Shown here piece by piece: positions 40,761 through 49,398 of a DNA stretch of 64,000 bases (position 1 is the first letter of the stretch; every line of letters starts with the position of its first letter). Source of the stretch: G963674665 sp964609625 (GTDB lineage: Bacteria; Desulfobacterota; Desulfovibrionia; Desulfovibrionales; Desulfovibrionaceae); the NCBI GenBank assembly GCA_964609625.1, contig CAZSRS010000002.1, forward strand, positions 184,743 through 248,742, given 5' to 3'. Below the pieces are notes generated by a model, which was not told the DNA's origin, did no database searches, and saw only the letters and a program-made list of their open reading frames with translations. Position numbers and translations under genes: made by a program.

Positions 40761-41489
40761 ATGCTGCCCGAAATCGTCATCGAGAGCCTGCCCAGGCTCC
40801 TGGACGGGGCCTGGATCACCATCCAGATCACCTTCCTCAGCGTGTTCATCGGCTTTTTCCTTGCCGTGCCCGCGGCTCTGATGCGCGTGTCCGACAATCC
40901 CCTGCTCCACGTGCCCTCCCAGGCCTTTATCCTCTATTTCCGCGGCACACCCCTGCTGGTGCAGATATTTCTCATCTACTACGGCAGCGGCCAGTTCCGA
41001 GAGCTGCTCACCACCATCGGACTCTGGCAATTCTTCCGCGAGGCCTATTTCTGCGCGGTGCTCTCCCTGACCCTGAACACCGCGGCCTATACCGCCGAGA
41101 TCCTGCGAGGCGCCATCCAGGCCGTGCCCTGGGGCGAGATCGAGGCCGGCCGCGCCATGGGCATGTCCAGGGTCCTGCTCTACCGGCGCATCATCCTGCC
41201 CAAGGCCTTCAGGCTGGCCTGGCCCGCCTACACCAACGAAGTGGTCTTCCTGCTCCAGGCCACCTCCCTGGTCTCCATCATCACCATCATGGACATCACG
41301 GGCGTGGCCCGCGTCATCGCGGCCCGCAGCTTCGCCATCTACGAATTGTACATCGCCGCGGCCGTGCTCTACCTGATACTGGTCTACGGCCTGCTCTTCG
41401 TCTTCCGCAAGATAGAGTACCGCATCACCCGACATCTCCGAGCGCGCACTCACAGCGCCGACTCCATGGAACTGCCCATGCCCGGATAG
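40761..41489 (+). CDS. amino-acid ABC transporter permease (HisQ/M type), second
   Basis: Partner permease of 242 residues, four to five membrane helices, EAA loop EAGRAMGMSRVLLYRRIILP. It begins MLPEIVIESLPRLLDGAWIT, with GTPLLVQIFLIYYGSGQF in the conserved N-terminal domain. It is separated by 2 bases from the first permease, so the two are translated together, and is the last gene of the transport operon. The C-terminal ~20 residues are polar and may be cytoplasmic. Confidence 0.92.
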   Translation: MLPEIVIESLPRLLDGAWITIQITFLSVFIGFFLAVPAALMRVSDNPLLHVPSQAFILYFRGTPLLVQIFLIYYGSGQFRELLTTIGLWQFFREAYFCAVLSLTLNTAAYTAEILRGAIQAVPWGEIEAGRAMGMSRVLLYRRIILPKAFRLAWPAYTNEVVFLLQATSLVSIITIMDITGVARVIAARSFAIYELYIAAAVLYLILVYGLLFVFRKIEYRITRHLRARTHSADSMELPMPG

Positions 41490-41573
41490 CCGGCGCGGTA
41501 GTGATGGATGCGCCCGACTCCGTCCGCCCCCACCGCTCCTGACTCCCTCACCTCTGCCCCTTGCTGAACACCA

Positions 41574-42482
41574 ATGGACCTGCGAACTTTCAAAGCCGAT
41601 ATCCTGTTGCTGACCACCGCCCTGCTCTGGGGGTGCGCCTTCGTGGCCCAGCGTGCCGGCATGGACCACGTCGGGCCGCATACTTTCAATGCCGTGCGCT
41701 TCGCCCTAGGCGCCCTGGCCCTGCTCCCCCTGGCCCTGCGCAGCACCCGCTATCCGCTGCCCGCTTCCACGCTCTTTCCGCCTCCCACGCCGCGCACCTA
41801 TCTCTGGGGGGGCGTTGCAGCCGGCAGCGCCCTGTTCTGCGGCGCGGCATTGCAACAGGTGGGCCTGGTTTACACCACGGCGGGCAAGGCCGGATTCATC
41901 ACAGGACTCTACGTGGTCTTCGTGCCCATTCTCGCCCTGGCCCTGGGCAAGCGGCAGGGCACGGGCATCTGGAGCGGAGCCTTTCTGGCGGTGATCGGAC
42001 TCTACCTGCTCAGCGTCAACGAAGACTTCAGCATGGAGTACGGCGACGTCTTGCAGCTCATCGGTGCCATTTTCTGGGCCGGACACGTCCTGGTCATCGG
42101 CTGGGTCTCGCCCAGGGTGAATCCACTGCTGCTGTCCATCGCCCAGTACTGCGCCTGCTCAGCCCTGAGTTTTTGCACGGCCCTACTGGTGGAGGACATC
42201 GTCTGGGCCGGAATCCAGGACTGCGCCGTGCCCATTCTCTACGGCGGAGTGGTCTCGGTGGGCATTGCCTACACCCTGCAGGTGGTGGCCCAACGCGACG
42301 CACAACCGGCCCACGCGGCCATCATTCTCAGTCTGGAGTCGGTCTTCGCCGCATTGGCCGGCTGGTTGCTGCTTGACGAGACCATGGGGACGCGGGCTAT
42401 CCTGGGCTGCGGCCTCATGCTCACGGGCATGCTCTGCGCCCAACTGATACCGCTTCTCGACCGCAAGGAAACAAGGCGCTGA
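41574..42482 (+). CDS. EamA/DMT-family transporter
   Basis: Membrane exporter of the drug/metabolite superfamily, 302 residues, ten predicted helices in two EamA repeats: first LLLTTALLWGCAFVAQRAGM with AVRFALGALALLPLAL, second LQLIGAIFWAGHVLVIGWVS and SLESVFAALAGWLLLDETM. The repeated AxxxxGxxxF/E-type pattern near the helix 9-10 end (LDETMGTRAILGCGLMLTGM) is typical. Ligand unknown; amino-acid or metabolite efflux is usual. It follows the ABC operon by 84 bases on the same strand. No strong ribosome site is seen. Confidence 0.9.
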   Translation: MDLRTFKADILLLTTALLWGCAFVAQRAGMDHVGPHTFNAVRFALGALALLPLALRSTRYPLPASTLFPPPTPRTYLWGGVAAGSALFCGAALQQVGLVYTTAGKAGFITGLYVVFVPILALALGKRQGTGIWSGAFLAVIGLYLLSVNEDFSMEYGDVLQLIGAIFWAGHVLVIGWVSPRVNPLLLSIAQYCACSALSFCTALLVEDIVWAGIQDCAVPILYGGVVSVGIAYTLQVVAQRDAQPAHAAIILSLESVFAALAGWLLLDETMGTRAILGCGLMLTGMLCAQLIPLLDRKETRR

Positions 42483-42504
42483 ACGGCATTCCCGCCGCGC
42501 GGAC

Positions 42505-42534
42505 TTGACCGAGGTCATCATCATGTCTTACTAG
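42505..42534 (+). promoter_or_regulatory. possible promoter upstream of carA
   Basis: TTGACC (42505-42510) followed after 18 bases by TACTAG (42529-42534), 30 bases before the carA ATG. The -10 is weak. No pyrimidine-type attenuator was recognised in the short leader. Confidence 0.35.
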
Positions 42535-42563
42535 ACGCCATCGTCACCAAGAGGTAACAATCT

Positions 42564-43694
42564 ATGCGCGCAATTCTCGCCCTGGAAGACGGGCTCACGT
42601 TCACCGGCGAATCCTTCACCGGCCCCGGCGAAAGCAACGGGGAGGTGATTTTCAACACCGGCATGACCGGATATCAGGAAGTGCTCACCGACCCCTCCTA
42701 CACGGGGCAGATGGTCTGCATGACCTATCCGCTCATCGGCAACTACGGCATCAACCTCGAGGATGTGGAATCATCGCGCATCCGCGTGGCCGGCTTTATC
42801 GTCAAGGAATGCTGCAAGGTCCCCTCCAACTGGCGCAGCACCATGTCCCTGCCCGACTATCTCATCTCCCAGAACGTCATGGGCATCGAGGGTATCGACA
42901 CCCGCGCCCTGACGCGACACCTCCGACTGCACGGCGCCAAGCGCGGCATCATTTCCACCACCGAATCCGACCCTCGGAAGCTCGTGCTCCGCGCCAAGGA
43001 ACTCCCCACCATGGAGGGATTGAACCTGGCCGATGCAGTGACTCCGGAGCGCCCCTACATCTGGACCGGACGATCCATCCAGGAGGCGGAGATCAAGCCG
43101 GACGGCAGCTACGACTGGCCCGGCCCCGGCCCCAGGATCGTGCTGGTGGACTGCGGCGTGAAGTGGAACATCCTGCGCGAACTCACCCGGCGCGGCATGG
43201 ACCTGCTCATGGTGCCCGCGCACTACACCAAGGAACAGATCGACGCCCTGGCACCCCACGCGATCTTTCTCTCCCCCGGCCCCGGCGACCCGGCGGCCCT
43301 GCCCCACGTGGTGGAGACGGTCAGGAAACTCACCGACAGCTACCCTGTCGGCGGCATCTGCCTGGGGCACCAGCTTCTGGGCCTGGCCCTCGGCGCCGGG
43401 ACCTTCAAGCTCAAGTTCGGGCACCATGGCTGCAACCACCCCGTGCTGGACATCCAGAGCGGGCACATCGAGATCTCCTCCCAGAACCATGGCTTCTGCG
43501 TGGACATCGAGGGCCTCCAGGACGTGGAGATCACCCACAGGAACCTCAACGACGGCACCCTCGAGGGCTTCGCGCACAAGAAAAAACCCATCATCGCCAT
43601 CCAGTACCATCCTGAAGCCAGCCCCGGCCCTCACGACAGCAATGTCTTCTTCAACCGATTCCGCACCCTGGTCAGGGAGGCCGCCGGCGTCTGA
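42564..43694 (+). CDS. carA: carbamoyl-phosphate synthase small (glutaminase) subunit
   Basis: Releases ammonia from glutamine for carbamoyl-phosphate, the shared precursor of arginine and pyrimidines. The 376-residue product is normal. The N-terminal CarA domain begins [20 protein letters not shown]. The C-terminal class I amidotransferase domain holds the catalytic triad Cys266 ([15 protein letters not shown]), His349 and Glu351 ([13 protein letters not shown]). AGAGGT precedes the ATG. carB is not in the window; the next gene is an unrelated TPR protein. Confidence 0.97.
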   Translation: MRAILALEDGLTFTGESFTGPGESNGEVIFNTGMTGYQEVLTDPSYTGQMVCMTYPLIGNYGINLEDVESSRIRVAGFIVKECCKVPSNWRSTMSLPDYLISQNVMGIEGIDTRALTRHLRLHGAKRGIISTTESDPRKLVLRAKELPTMEGLNLADAVTPERPYIWTGRSIQEAEIKPDGSYDWPGPGPRIVLVDCGVKWNILRELTRRGMDLLMVPAHYTKEQIDALAPHAIFLSPGPGDPAALPHVVETVRKLTDSYPVGGICLGHQLLGLALGAGTFKLKFGHHGCNHPVLDIQSGHIEISSQNHGFCVDIEGLQDVEITHRNLNDGTLEGFAHKKKPIIAIQYHPEASPGPHDSNVFFNRFRTLVREAAGV

Positions 43695-43751
43695 GCAGAC
43701 GCCGACCTGCCCGAAATCAACCGCGCGCGGCGTCAAAGGCGACAGAGAACC

Positions 43752-44549
43752 ATGTCCCAGGAACTGATCAAGGCCAGAAGCCTGCTCACCCAGGTGAGGA
43801 CGCTGCTCAAGCAGCAGAAGTACATGCTCGCTGTCCAGGCCTTGCACGACGGCTTGCTCGCGACACTGCGCAACCCTCTGATGAAGCAGGAGAAGGAGGA
43901 ATTCGCCAGACTCCTGGAAGAGGCCGTGTACCAGCTCGACTCCAACGCCGGATTCCACCGCCTCGTGCCGCTGAAGATCACCTATGTCCTGGGCCGTGAA
44001 AAAGAACTGCTCCTGGTCCTGCGGCAATGCCTCGAGGAACTCAGGAACTCGGCGGTGGGCGACGCGCGCCAGATGCTCGAAGAACTGGAGAGGCAGCGGG
44101 CCGAAGGCCTGGAAAAGGGGCGGGCGCTGGTCCAAAACCAAGAACTGGACCAAGCCAAACAGCTCTTTCAGAACCTGGTCAATGAATTTCCCACCGATAC
44201 CGAACTGAAAGCAGAGATAGGCGACATTTACCTCAAGGCGCAGCTTTACGAGGATGCCTACTCCTATCTCTCCCAGGCCCTGGAGGACTCGCCCACATCC
44301 TTGCATCTATACAACCGCATCGGCATCGCCCTGCGCAAGATGGGGTTGTTCGAAACCGCGGAGAAATACTATTTCAAAGCCCTGGAGATGATCAAGAACG
44401 ACGCCAACCTCTATTTCAACATCGGCAGGCTGTACGTGGACTGGCAACGCTGGGACAAGGTCACCGAGATGGCGGCCAAGGCCCTGGAACTGGACCCATC
44501 CTTTACCCAAGCCCATAAGATGCTCACCTTTGCGAAAAAGCGGTTGTGA
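43752..44549 (+). CDS. tetratricopeptide-repeat protein
   Basis: The 265-residue protein has no signal peptide. Residues ~115-265 form about four TPR units (GRALVQNQELDQAKQLFQNL, GDIYLKAQLYEDAYSYLSQA, RIGIALRKMGLFETAEKYYF, IGRLYVDWQRWDKVTEMAAK). The first ~110 residues are a charged helical region with no recognised domain. TPRs are protein-interaction scaffolds; the partner is unknown. It sits 57 bases after carA with a weak ribosome site. Its C-terminal layout resembles the TPR gene at 58200. Confidence 0.82.
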   Translation: MSQELIKARSLLTQVRTLLKQQKYMLAVQALHDGLLATLRNPLMKQEKEEFARLLEEAVYQLDSNAGFHRLVPLKITYVLGREKELLLVLRQCLEELRNSAVGDARQMLEELERQRAEGLEKGRALVQNQELDQAKQLFQNLVNEFPTDTELKAEIGDIYLKAQLYEDAYSYLSQALEDSPTSLHLYNRIGIALRKMGLFETAEKYYFKALEMIKNDANLYFNIGRLYVDWQRWDKVTEMAAKALELDPSFTQAHKMLTFAKKRL

Positions 44550-44636
44550 ACACCCGCCCCGCCACAACGCATCCCCTGCAGGCGTGAGGCCTGACACCCC
44601 AACGCAACGCTCACCCAATACCGGAGGAATACCTCG

Positions 44637-45206
44637 ATGCGACTCATTTGTTCTGCCCTGACACTCACCCTACTTTTGCTCACCTGCCGGGTGGCCATCG
44701 CCTCCCAGGCTCCATCCGAAACCGCCGCTCCCGGTGATTCCGCCCAAGCCCCAGCGGAGGCAGCCGCGACCGCGGAGCCTACGACACCCGAAAAAATCGC
44801 GGCAGCCAAGCGCTATCTCGGGACAGTGAACGTCAAGTCCTTGTTCGAAGGCACCTTCCAGGCCATCAAGGAACGCCTGCCCGAGGAAGAGGCCAAGGAC
44901 ATCGTGGACAACATGGCCAAGGAGATCAAGTATGACGAGGTCGAACGCATCATCCGCGAGACCATCGTCAACCACTTCACCACCGAGGAACTCAACGCCC
45001 TGGCCGACTTCTATGGCTCCGACATCGGCAGGTCCGTGACCAAAAAGTTTCCCGACTACTTCTCCGAGGTGAACACGGCCGTGCAGCTCGAAGCACAACG
45101 GGCTTTCAGAGTCGTGATCGAAGACTACCTGGAGACGCACCAACCCGAGACCCCCCAAGCGCCCCAAGCACCCGAAACACCCGTGGAGCAAGAGAAGAAG
45201 CAGTAG
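44637..45206 (+). CDS. exported DUF2059-like protein
   Basis: 189 residues with a signal peptide (residues ~1-22, LTLTLLLLTCRVAIA). A Pro/Ala/Glu-rich linker (~23-50) leads to a helical domain, ~55-160, with YDEVERIIRETIVNHFTTEE then LNALADFYGSDIGRSVTKKF, the DUF2059-type signature. The C-terminal ~25 residues are Pro/Glu/Gln-rich with a repeated APQAPETP pattern. Probably periplasmic; function unknown. GGAGG precedes the ATG, and a strong terminator follows. Confidence 0.8.
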   Translation: MRLICSALTLTLLLLTCRVAIASQAPSETAAPGDSAQAPAEAAATAEPTTPEKIAAAKRYLGTVNVKSLFEGTFQAIKERLPEEEAKDIVDNMAKEIKYDEVERIIRETIVNHFTTEELNALADFYGSDIGRSVTKKFPDYFSEVNTAVQLEAQRAFRVVIEDYLETHQPETPQAPQAPETPVEQEKKQ

Positions 45207-45229
45207 CCCCGCGGCCCTACGTCGTCACC

Positions 45230-45258
45230 AGGCCGGCCACGCGCCGGCCTTTTTTTTT
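45230..45258 (+). terminator. intrinsic terminator after the DUF2059 gene
   Basis: AGGCCGGC (45230-45237) and GCCGGCCT (45243-45250) form a perfect 8-bp stem with a 5-base loop, followed by an unbroken run of T (45250-45258). This is the clearest Rho-independent terminator in the window. Confidence 0.92.
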
Positions 45259-45398
45259 CCTTTTTCCAGCCAGTGCCTTTTCTGGATAACCAGCTGATCT
45301 GACAATAATTACCAAGCACTTCTTCCGCGATGCGGCAGTGGATTTCCTCTTGTGTTCTTGCCCGACTGCACTATTATCCTTTTTCAAGGAGGTGTTTC

Positions 45399-46355
45399 AT
45401 GCCCAATTCCGCCAGGGACCTCGTCGCCCTTCACGCCCCGAACTTCCCTCTCAGACACTGCGGGAAGATCTACACCGACACTTCCCAATTCATGAGCATC
45501 GACCATGGCGATGTCATCGCACTCGACGGATTGCACTACCTCGTCCTGCGCAACGAAACGGAACGGAGGTTCGGTCTGGAGGACCCCAAATACTGGGTCA
45601 AACGCTGCCAACTCCTGGAGACCGGCGAACGCAAGATTCTCAAGCTCGTGTTTTACGAGAATTTCCCCCTGCGGATCGGCGACTTCGTGATCCGCTGCCA
45701 TCGCAGCCCGGAAAAGGAGGCCCGTATCCTCAACCTGGTGCGACACGACATCCGCTTCATGCAGGGAATCGCCTGTCATGACGCCAAGCGCAACAACGTC
45801 CGGGTCCTCGACGTCATCCAGGGCAAGCGCCTGGATCTCGAGGTAGAGGACCTGCCCATGGAGCACGAGACCTATTTCCACACCGAGTTTCCAGCCATTT
45901 TCGAGAAGTACCTGGGCTCCGTGGAGGCCATCTCCTTCCTGCACGCCCACTATGAGAAACACGGAGACATCCGGCGCGACCACCTTTGGGTGGAATACGG
46001 CACCGGGCAGTATCGCTGGATCGACTTCGACTACGCCTTCGACTTCCACGAAAACCCCTTCGGCCTCGACATCTTCGGTCTGGGGAACATACTGCTGTTC
46101 ATCACCGGCAAGGGGGAACACACCATCAGCACCTTGCAACAGGCTGGCAACATCGATCTCGGCATGTTCACACGGGACGACTTCGCCCTGATGTTCGCCA
46201 ACAGACTGGCCAACCTGCGCAAACTCTTCCCCTACATCCCAAAAGAACTGAACAACGTTCTCATGCACTTTTCCGCTGGAACCTACGTGTTCTACGACAG
46301 TGTCGATGAAATGCTGGAGGAACTCCGTGCCTGCCTGCCGGCACTGAAACGCTGA
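45399..46355 (+). CDS. protein-kinase-like fold protein next to universal stress genes
   Basis: The 318-residue protein looks like a kinase-fold (Ser/Thr kinase or phosphotransferase) family member. Near residue 188 is H-G-D in EKHGDIRRDHLWVEYG, the catalytic-loop pattern, and near 209 D-F-D in WIDFDYAFDFHENP, the metal-binding DFG equivalent. A candidate ATP lysine lies near residue 79-82 (ERKILKLVFYENF). The N-terminal glycine loop is not obvious. ATG 45399 (strong AAGGAGG) is chosen over 45330. Two universal-stress genes follow at once, suggesting one stress-response unit. Activity is inferred, not shown. Confidence 0.65.
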   Translation: MPNSARDLVALHAPNFPLRHCGKIYTDTSQFMSIDHGDVIALDGLHYLVLRNETERRFGLEDPKYWVKRCQLLETGERKILKLVFYENFPLRIGDFVIRCHRSPEKEARILNLVRHDIRFMQGIACHDAKRNNVRVLDVIQGKRLDLEVEDLPMEHETYFHTEFPAIFEKYLGSVEAISFLHAHYEKHGDIRRDHLWVEYGTGQYRWIDFDYAFDFHENPFGLDIFGLGNILLFITGKGEHTISTLQQAGNIDLGMFTRDDFALMFANRLANLRKLFPYIPKELNNVLMHFSAGTYVFYDSVDEMLEELRACLPALKR

Positions 46356-46427
46356 CCGCCACCAACCGGGCGCACTGCGACCACCCCGATCTTTTCCAGG
46401 GTTGCCGCACAACATAAGGGGGTTGCC

Positions 46428-46922
46428 ATGGACTTCAAAAATTTGCTCATCGCCGTGGACGGTTCCGAGAACTCCATCCGTGCCATCGATTATGTGGGCG
46501 AAATGCTCGGCCACACCGCCACGACCAGGATCATGCTCCTGCACATCGAGCGTTTCCCGGACAGGGACCTCTTTCCCGACGACGCCTCCTGGAAGGAAAG
46601 CTGCACCCAGGTCAGGGAAAAAATGCAGAGCTTCCTGGCAAGCGCGCGGCAATTGCTGGTGGAAAAGGGGATATCCGAGGAGATCATCGAAAGTCGCTAC
46701 GTCGTCAGCTGTAAATCCCCCCTGCCCGAGCAGGCCCAGTTCCGTTGCAGCAGGGGCACGAGCATCGCCCAGGAGATTCTCGCCGTGCTCAAGGAAGAGG
46801 GCTACGGCACGGTCGTCATCGGCAGGCGCGGCGTCTCCAAGGCCGAGGAGTTCCTCTTCGGCAGCGTCTCCAACAGGATCATCCACCACGCCCAAGGGTG
46901 TACCGTCTGGGTGGTCTCCTGA
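46428..46922 (+). CDS. universal stress protein
   Basis: UspA-family protein of 164 residues. It starts MDFKNLLIAVDGSENSIRAI, the family opening, and ends with the ATP-binding pattern VVIGRRGVSKAEEFLFGSVS (G-x2-G-x9-G-S) followed by NRIIHHAQGCTVWVV. So it should bind ATP like UspFG-type members. A 25-residue insertion before the binding site (SPLPEQAQFRCSRGTS) is longer than in short Usps. It lies 72 bases after the kinase-like gene and 23 before the second Usp. Confidence 0.92.
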   Translation: MDFKNLLIAVDGSENSIRAIDYVGEMLGHTATTRIMLLHIERFPDRDLFPDDASWKESCTQVREKMQSFLASARQLLVEKGISEEIIESRYVVSCKSPLPEQAQFRCSRGTSIAQEILAVLKEEGYGTVVIGRRGVSKAEEFLFGSVSNRIIHHAQGCTVWVVS

Positions 46923-46945
46923 TGCCCGACGTCACTGGAGGAGCC

Positions 46946-47818
46946 ATGAACAAGCATTTCCTGCTCTCGGTGAGCGACAGCAAGGCCTCCTTCTGGGGGG
47001 CGCGTTTCCTCGGTGATTTCCTGCACCACAAGGACAACGTGGAGATCACCGTCTATTGCAGCGTGCCCACTCCGACCACGTCCAGCTCCATGCCCAACTA
47101 CGCCGAGCGGCTCGAAGCCGAAAAACAGCTCGAACGACGGCGGAAAAACGCCCGGAACGTGCTCACCCAGGCCATTGAGTTCCTGCACGCCAACGGATTC
47201 CACAAGGACAACCTGCACCACAAACTGGGGCAGCACAAGCAGACCGCGGCCGTGAACATCCTGTCCGAAGTGAAGAAGGGGCTCTACGACGCCCTGGTCC
47301 TGGGCAGACGCGGCCTTGGCTGGCTGGAAGAACTCGTGGAAAGCAGCGTGAGCAGGGAACTGCTGGAGCTCAAGGGCACCACCCCTGTCTGGCTCTGCCG
47401 GCTCCCGGACAAGGGACGCAAACACGTGCTCGCCTGCGTGGACGACTCGCCCCAGAGCGCCCGCATGGTGGACCATGTGGGTTTTGTCCTCGAGGACCAG
47501 CCCGAACACGAGATCACCCTGCTCAACATCTACGACCCCAACTCGGAGGATCGGATCTTTGCCGAGGCGGTCTTCGACAACTGCAAGGCCCTGCTCGCGG
47601 AAAACAACTACCCCCTGGAGCGCGTGCACACCCGCGTGGTGGAGAGTTTTTCCCCGGCCAAGGCCATCCTGGAAATGCTGGACACGGGGCGCTACGCGGC
47701 GGTGGCCGCCGGCCGCACCGGCGAGGGCCGCGGCCTGCGGCAGCGCCTGTTCATGGGCTCGGTGTCAAGCACCCTGTTCCGTCAGGTCCAGGGCGCCGGC
47801 CTCTGGCTCTGCCACTGA
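46946..47818 (+). CDS. tandem-domain universal stress protein
   Basis: 290 residues with two Usp folds. The first (~1-150) has LVLGRRGLGWLEELVESSVS as its nucleotide-site region. The second (~150-290) starts KHVLACVDDSPQSARMVDHV and ends AAGRTGEGRGLRQRLFMGSV. Both keep G-x2-G-type loops. ATG 46946 has GGAGGAG upstream; the long in-frame extension to 46745 overlaps the previous Usp and is not used. The double domain may work without a dimer partner. Confidence 0.88.
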   Translation: MNKHFLLSVSDSKASFWGARFLGDFLHHKDNVEITVYCSVPTPTTSSSMPNYAERLEAEKQLERRRKNARNVLTQAIEFLHANGFHKDNLHHKLGQHKQTAAVNILSEVKKGLYDALVLGRRGLGWLEELVESSVSRELLELKGTTPVWLCRLPDKGRKHVLACVDDSPQSARMVDHVGFVLEDQPEHEITLLNIYDPNSEDRIFAEAVFDNCKALLAENNYPLERVHTRVVESFSPAKAILEMLDTGRYAAVAAGRTGEGRGLRQRLFMGSVSSTLFRQVQGAGLWLCH

Positions 47819-47850
47819 GGACAAGCTCCCCCGGGACGACGCCCGGCGCT

Positions 47851-48123
47851 TCAGTTCGGCAGGCCAACGTCGTCGCGCAGGCAGGTGCACGTCGGGCTCA
47901 AGGACCCGTCGCAGCAGAGCACGCGGCCGTTCCTACATCCGCAGACGCCCTTGTGCTTGGAGCAACAGCCACGCCCCGCAATGGACCGCACATGAGAATC
48001 CCGCCCGCTGCCATCCGCTGCTCCCTGCGCCATCTGTACTTCCCGCTGCTGCCCGCCTGCCGTGAAAGCCGGAAAGGCAGATAAGACAAGAGCCAGACCC
48101 AAAACCACAAGCAATCTCCTCAT
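47851..48123 (-). CDS. small secreted Cys-rich protein
   Basis: 90 residues with a signal peptide (MRRLLVVLGLALVLSAFPAF then TAGG). The mature C-terminus is packed with cysteines: GCCSKHKGVCGC, VLCCDGSLSPTC and TCL, about nine in 35 residues. The G-C-C-S-x-H-x-G-V-C-G-C pattern recurs in small periplasmic proteins of proteobacteria; function unknown, possibly metal or disulfide-rich. AGGAGG stands 7 bases before the ATG. It is on the opposite strand to the Usp genes and divergent from the next gene. Confidence 0.8.
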   Translation of the reverse strand: MRRLLVVLGLALVLSAFPAFTAGGQQREVQMAQGAADGSGRDSHVRSIAGRGCCSKHKGVCGCRNGRVLCCDGSLSPTCTCLRDDVGLPN

Positions 48124-48385
48124 GTGTCCCTCCTGGATTTGATCGCTCCTGAATCAGAACTGATCATGCCTCGGGACAACAACGGAGTAAAGTGCAGGGC
48201 GATACAGAACTTGTCTTGTCCATGAAAAATATATGATTCTGTAGGAATCCAATCGATCACGACGTACCTTCGCTATCTATTCAGGGCATAGATCGATAGC
48301 CCTCTTTCTTGGCACGCAATATGCTGTCCTCGGGTAAACCCTGTGCGCGACACAGGCGCAACCGCCCGGACAATGGAGGCATCCC

Positions 48386-48781
48386 ATGGAGATCAATGGA
48401 ATTTTCGGAATGGGCAAAGGCATCGAACTGCCCCTCAGCCAGGAGCAGAAGAACACCCTGGAGGAAATTCTTGCCAAGTACGACCCGGAAAAAATGACCC
48501 AGGAAGACATGAAGGCCATGCGCGAGGAGATCGCCGAGGCGGGCATCCCGCGCTCCCGAGAGACCATGGTCATGCTCAGGGAGGCCGGTTTCACCCCGCC
48601 GCCCAAGCCAAACCAGGGCACGGAGTCCCTCCTTGGCGAGGAAAACCAGACGCAGTCGGAAAAAGGCGAACTTTGGGACCTCTACCAGCAACTGCAGAAC
48701 GGCGAGATAACCGAGGCCGAATTCCAGACGCTCATCAAGAACCAGATCCAGTCAGGTTCGCTGATCGATATGCTTTCCTGA
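48386..48781 (+). CDS. hypothetical protein
   Basis: 131 residues, soluble, acidic, mostly helical; no family recognised. Two segments look regular: QEQKNTLEEILAKYDPEKM (~20-38) and ELWDLYQQLQNGEITEAEF (~96-114), the second resembling a short helical interaction motif. A Pro-rich linker (FTPPPKPNQG) separates them. GGAGG precedes the ATG. It is convergent with the DUF456 gene. Confidence 0.7.
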   Translation: MEINGIFGMGKGIELPLSQEQKNTLEEILAKYDPEKMTQEDMKAMREEIAEAGIPRSRETMVMLREAGFTPPPKPNQGTESLLGEENQTQSEKGELWDLYQQLQNGEITEAEFQTLIKNQIQSGSLIDMLS

Positions 48782-48802
48782 CACCCGAGTTCGGTGGCCG
48801 AC

Positions 48803-49306
48803 TCATTGTGGCCAGACGCGCACCGCGCTGAGGGCGAGCATGCCCATGCCCAGGCCGAATTTCAGGGCCAGGCCGAAAAACTTGCCCCAGAACGCGCCCC
48901 AGGCCGCGTGGCTGGCCTCGGCCGTGCCGCGCCCCTGCCCCAGCTCCAGGATCCAGCAACCGGCATAGGCGCCGCCCAGTGCACCAAAAAGGGCGCCGAG
49001 GCCGAAGAGGAAGGGCGCGCCCAGGATGGCGCCGGCGATGGCGCCCACAAGGCCGCCGATATTGCCGCGCCCCGTGCTGCCGAAACGCTTGGCGCCGTAG
49101 GACTGGGCCAGCAGTTCCAGGACCTCGCCCAACAGGGCCACGCCGAACAGCAGGAGCACGAAGCCCCAGCTCATGTCCAGGGGGTGTGTCATCTTCCAGA
49201 CAGCCACCAGACCAGCCAGGATCCAGTTGGCCGGCAGGCTGAACACGTGCAGCAAGAGCACCGCCAGCAGCAGTGCAAGAAACAGTATCGCCCAAAGGGT
49301 GGCCAT
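48803..49306 (-). CDS. DUF456 family membrane protein
   Basis: 167-residue inner-membrane protein with about four hydrophobic segments and glycine-rich turns, typical of DUF456 (YqgC-like): the start TLWAILFLALLLAVLLLHVF, then GVALLGEVLELLAQSYGAKR and GAIAGAILGAPFLFGLGALF. The conserved G-x-x-x-G repeats in the middle are clear. Function unknown. AGGAG precedes the start. It is 92 bases downstream of the paaK gene on the same strand and may be co-transcribed. Confidence 0.88.
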   Translation of the reverse strand: MATLWAILFLALLLAVLLLHVFSLPANWILAGLVAVWKMTHPLDMSWGFVLLLFGVALLGEVLELLAQSYGAKRFGSTGRGNIGGLVGAIAGAILGAPFLFGLGALFGALGGAYAGCWILELGQGRGTAEASHAAWGAFWGKFFGLALKFGLGMGMLALSAVRVWPQ

Positions 49307-49398
49307 GTGGCACTCCTGTGCCGCCTACGATGTTGCAGCCGCGGCTTGGCCCCATGCGTGGAGCCCGTCTCCGGCAGCGATGTTTTTTCCGAAAAGTC

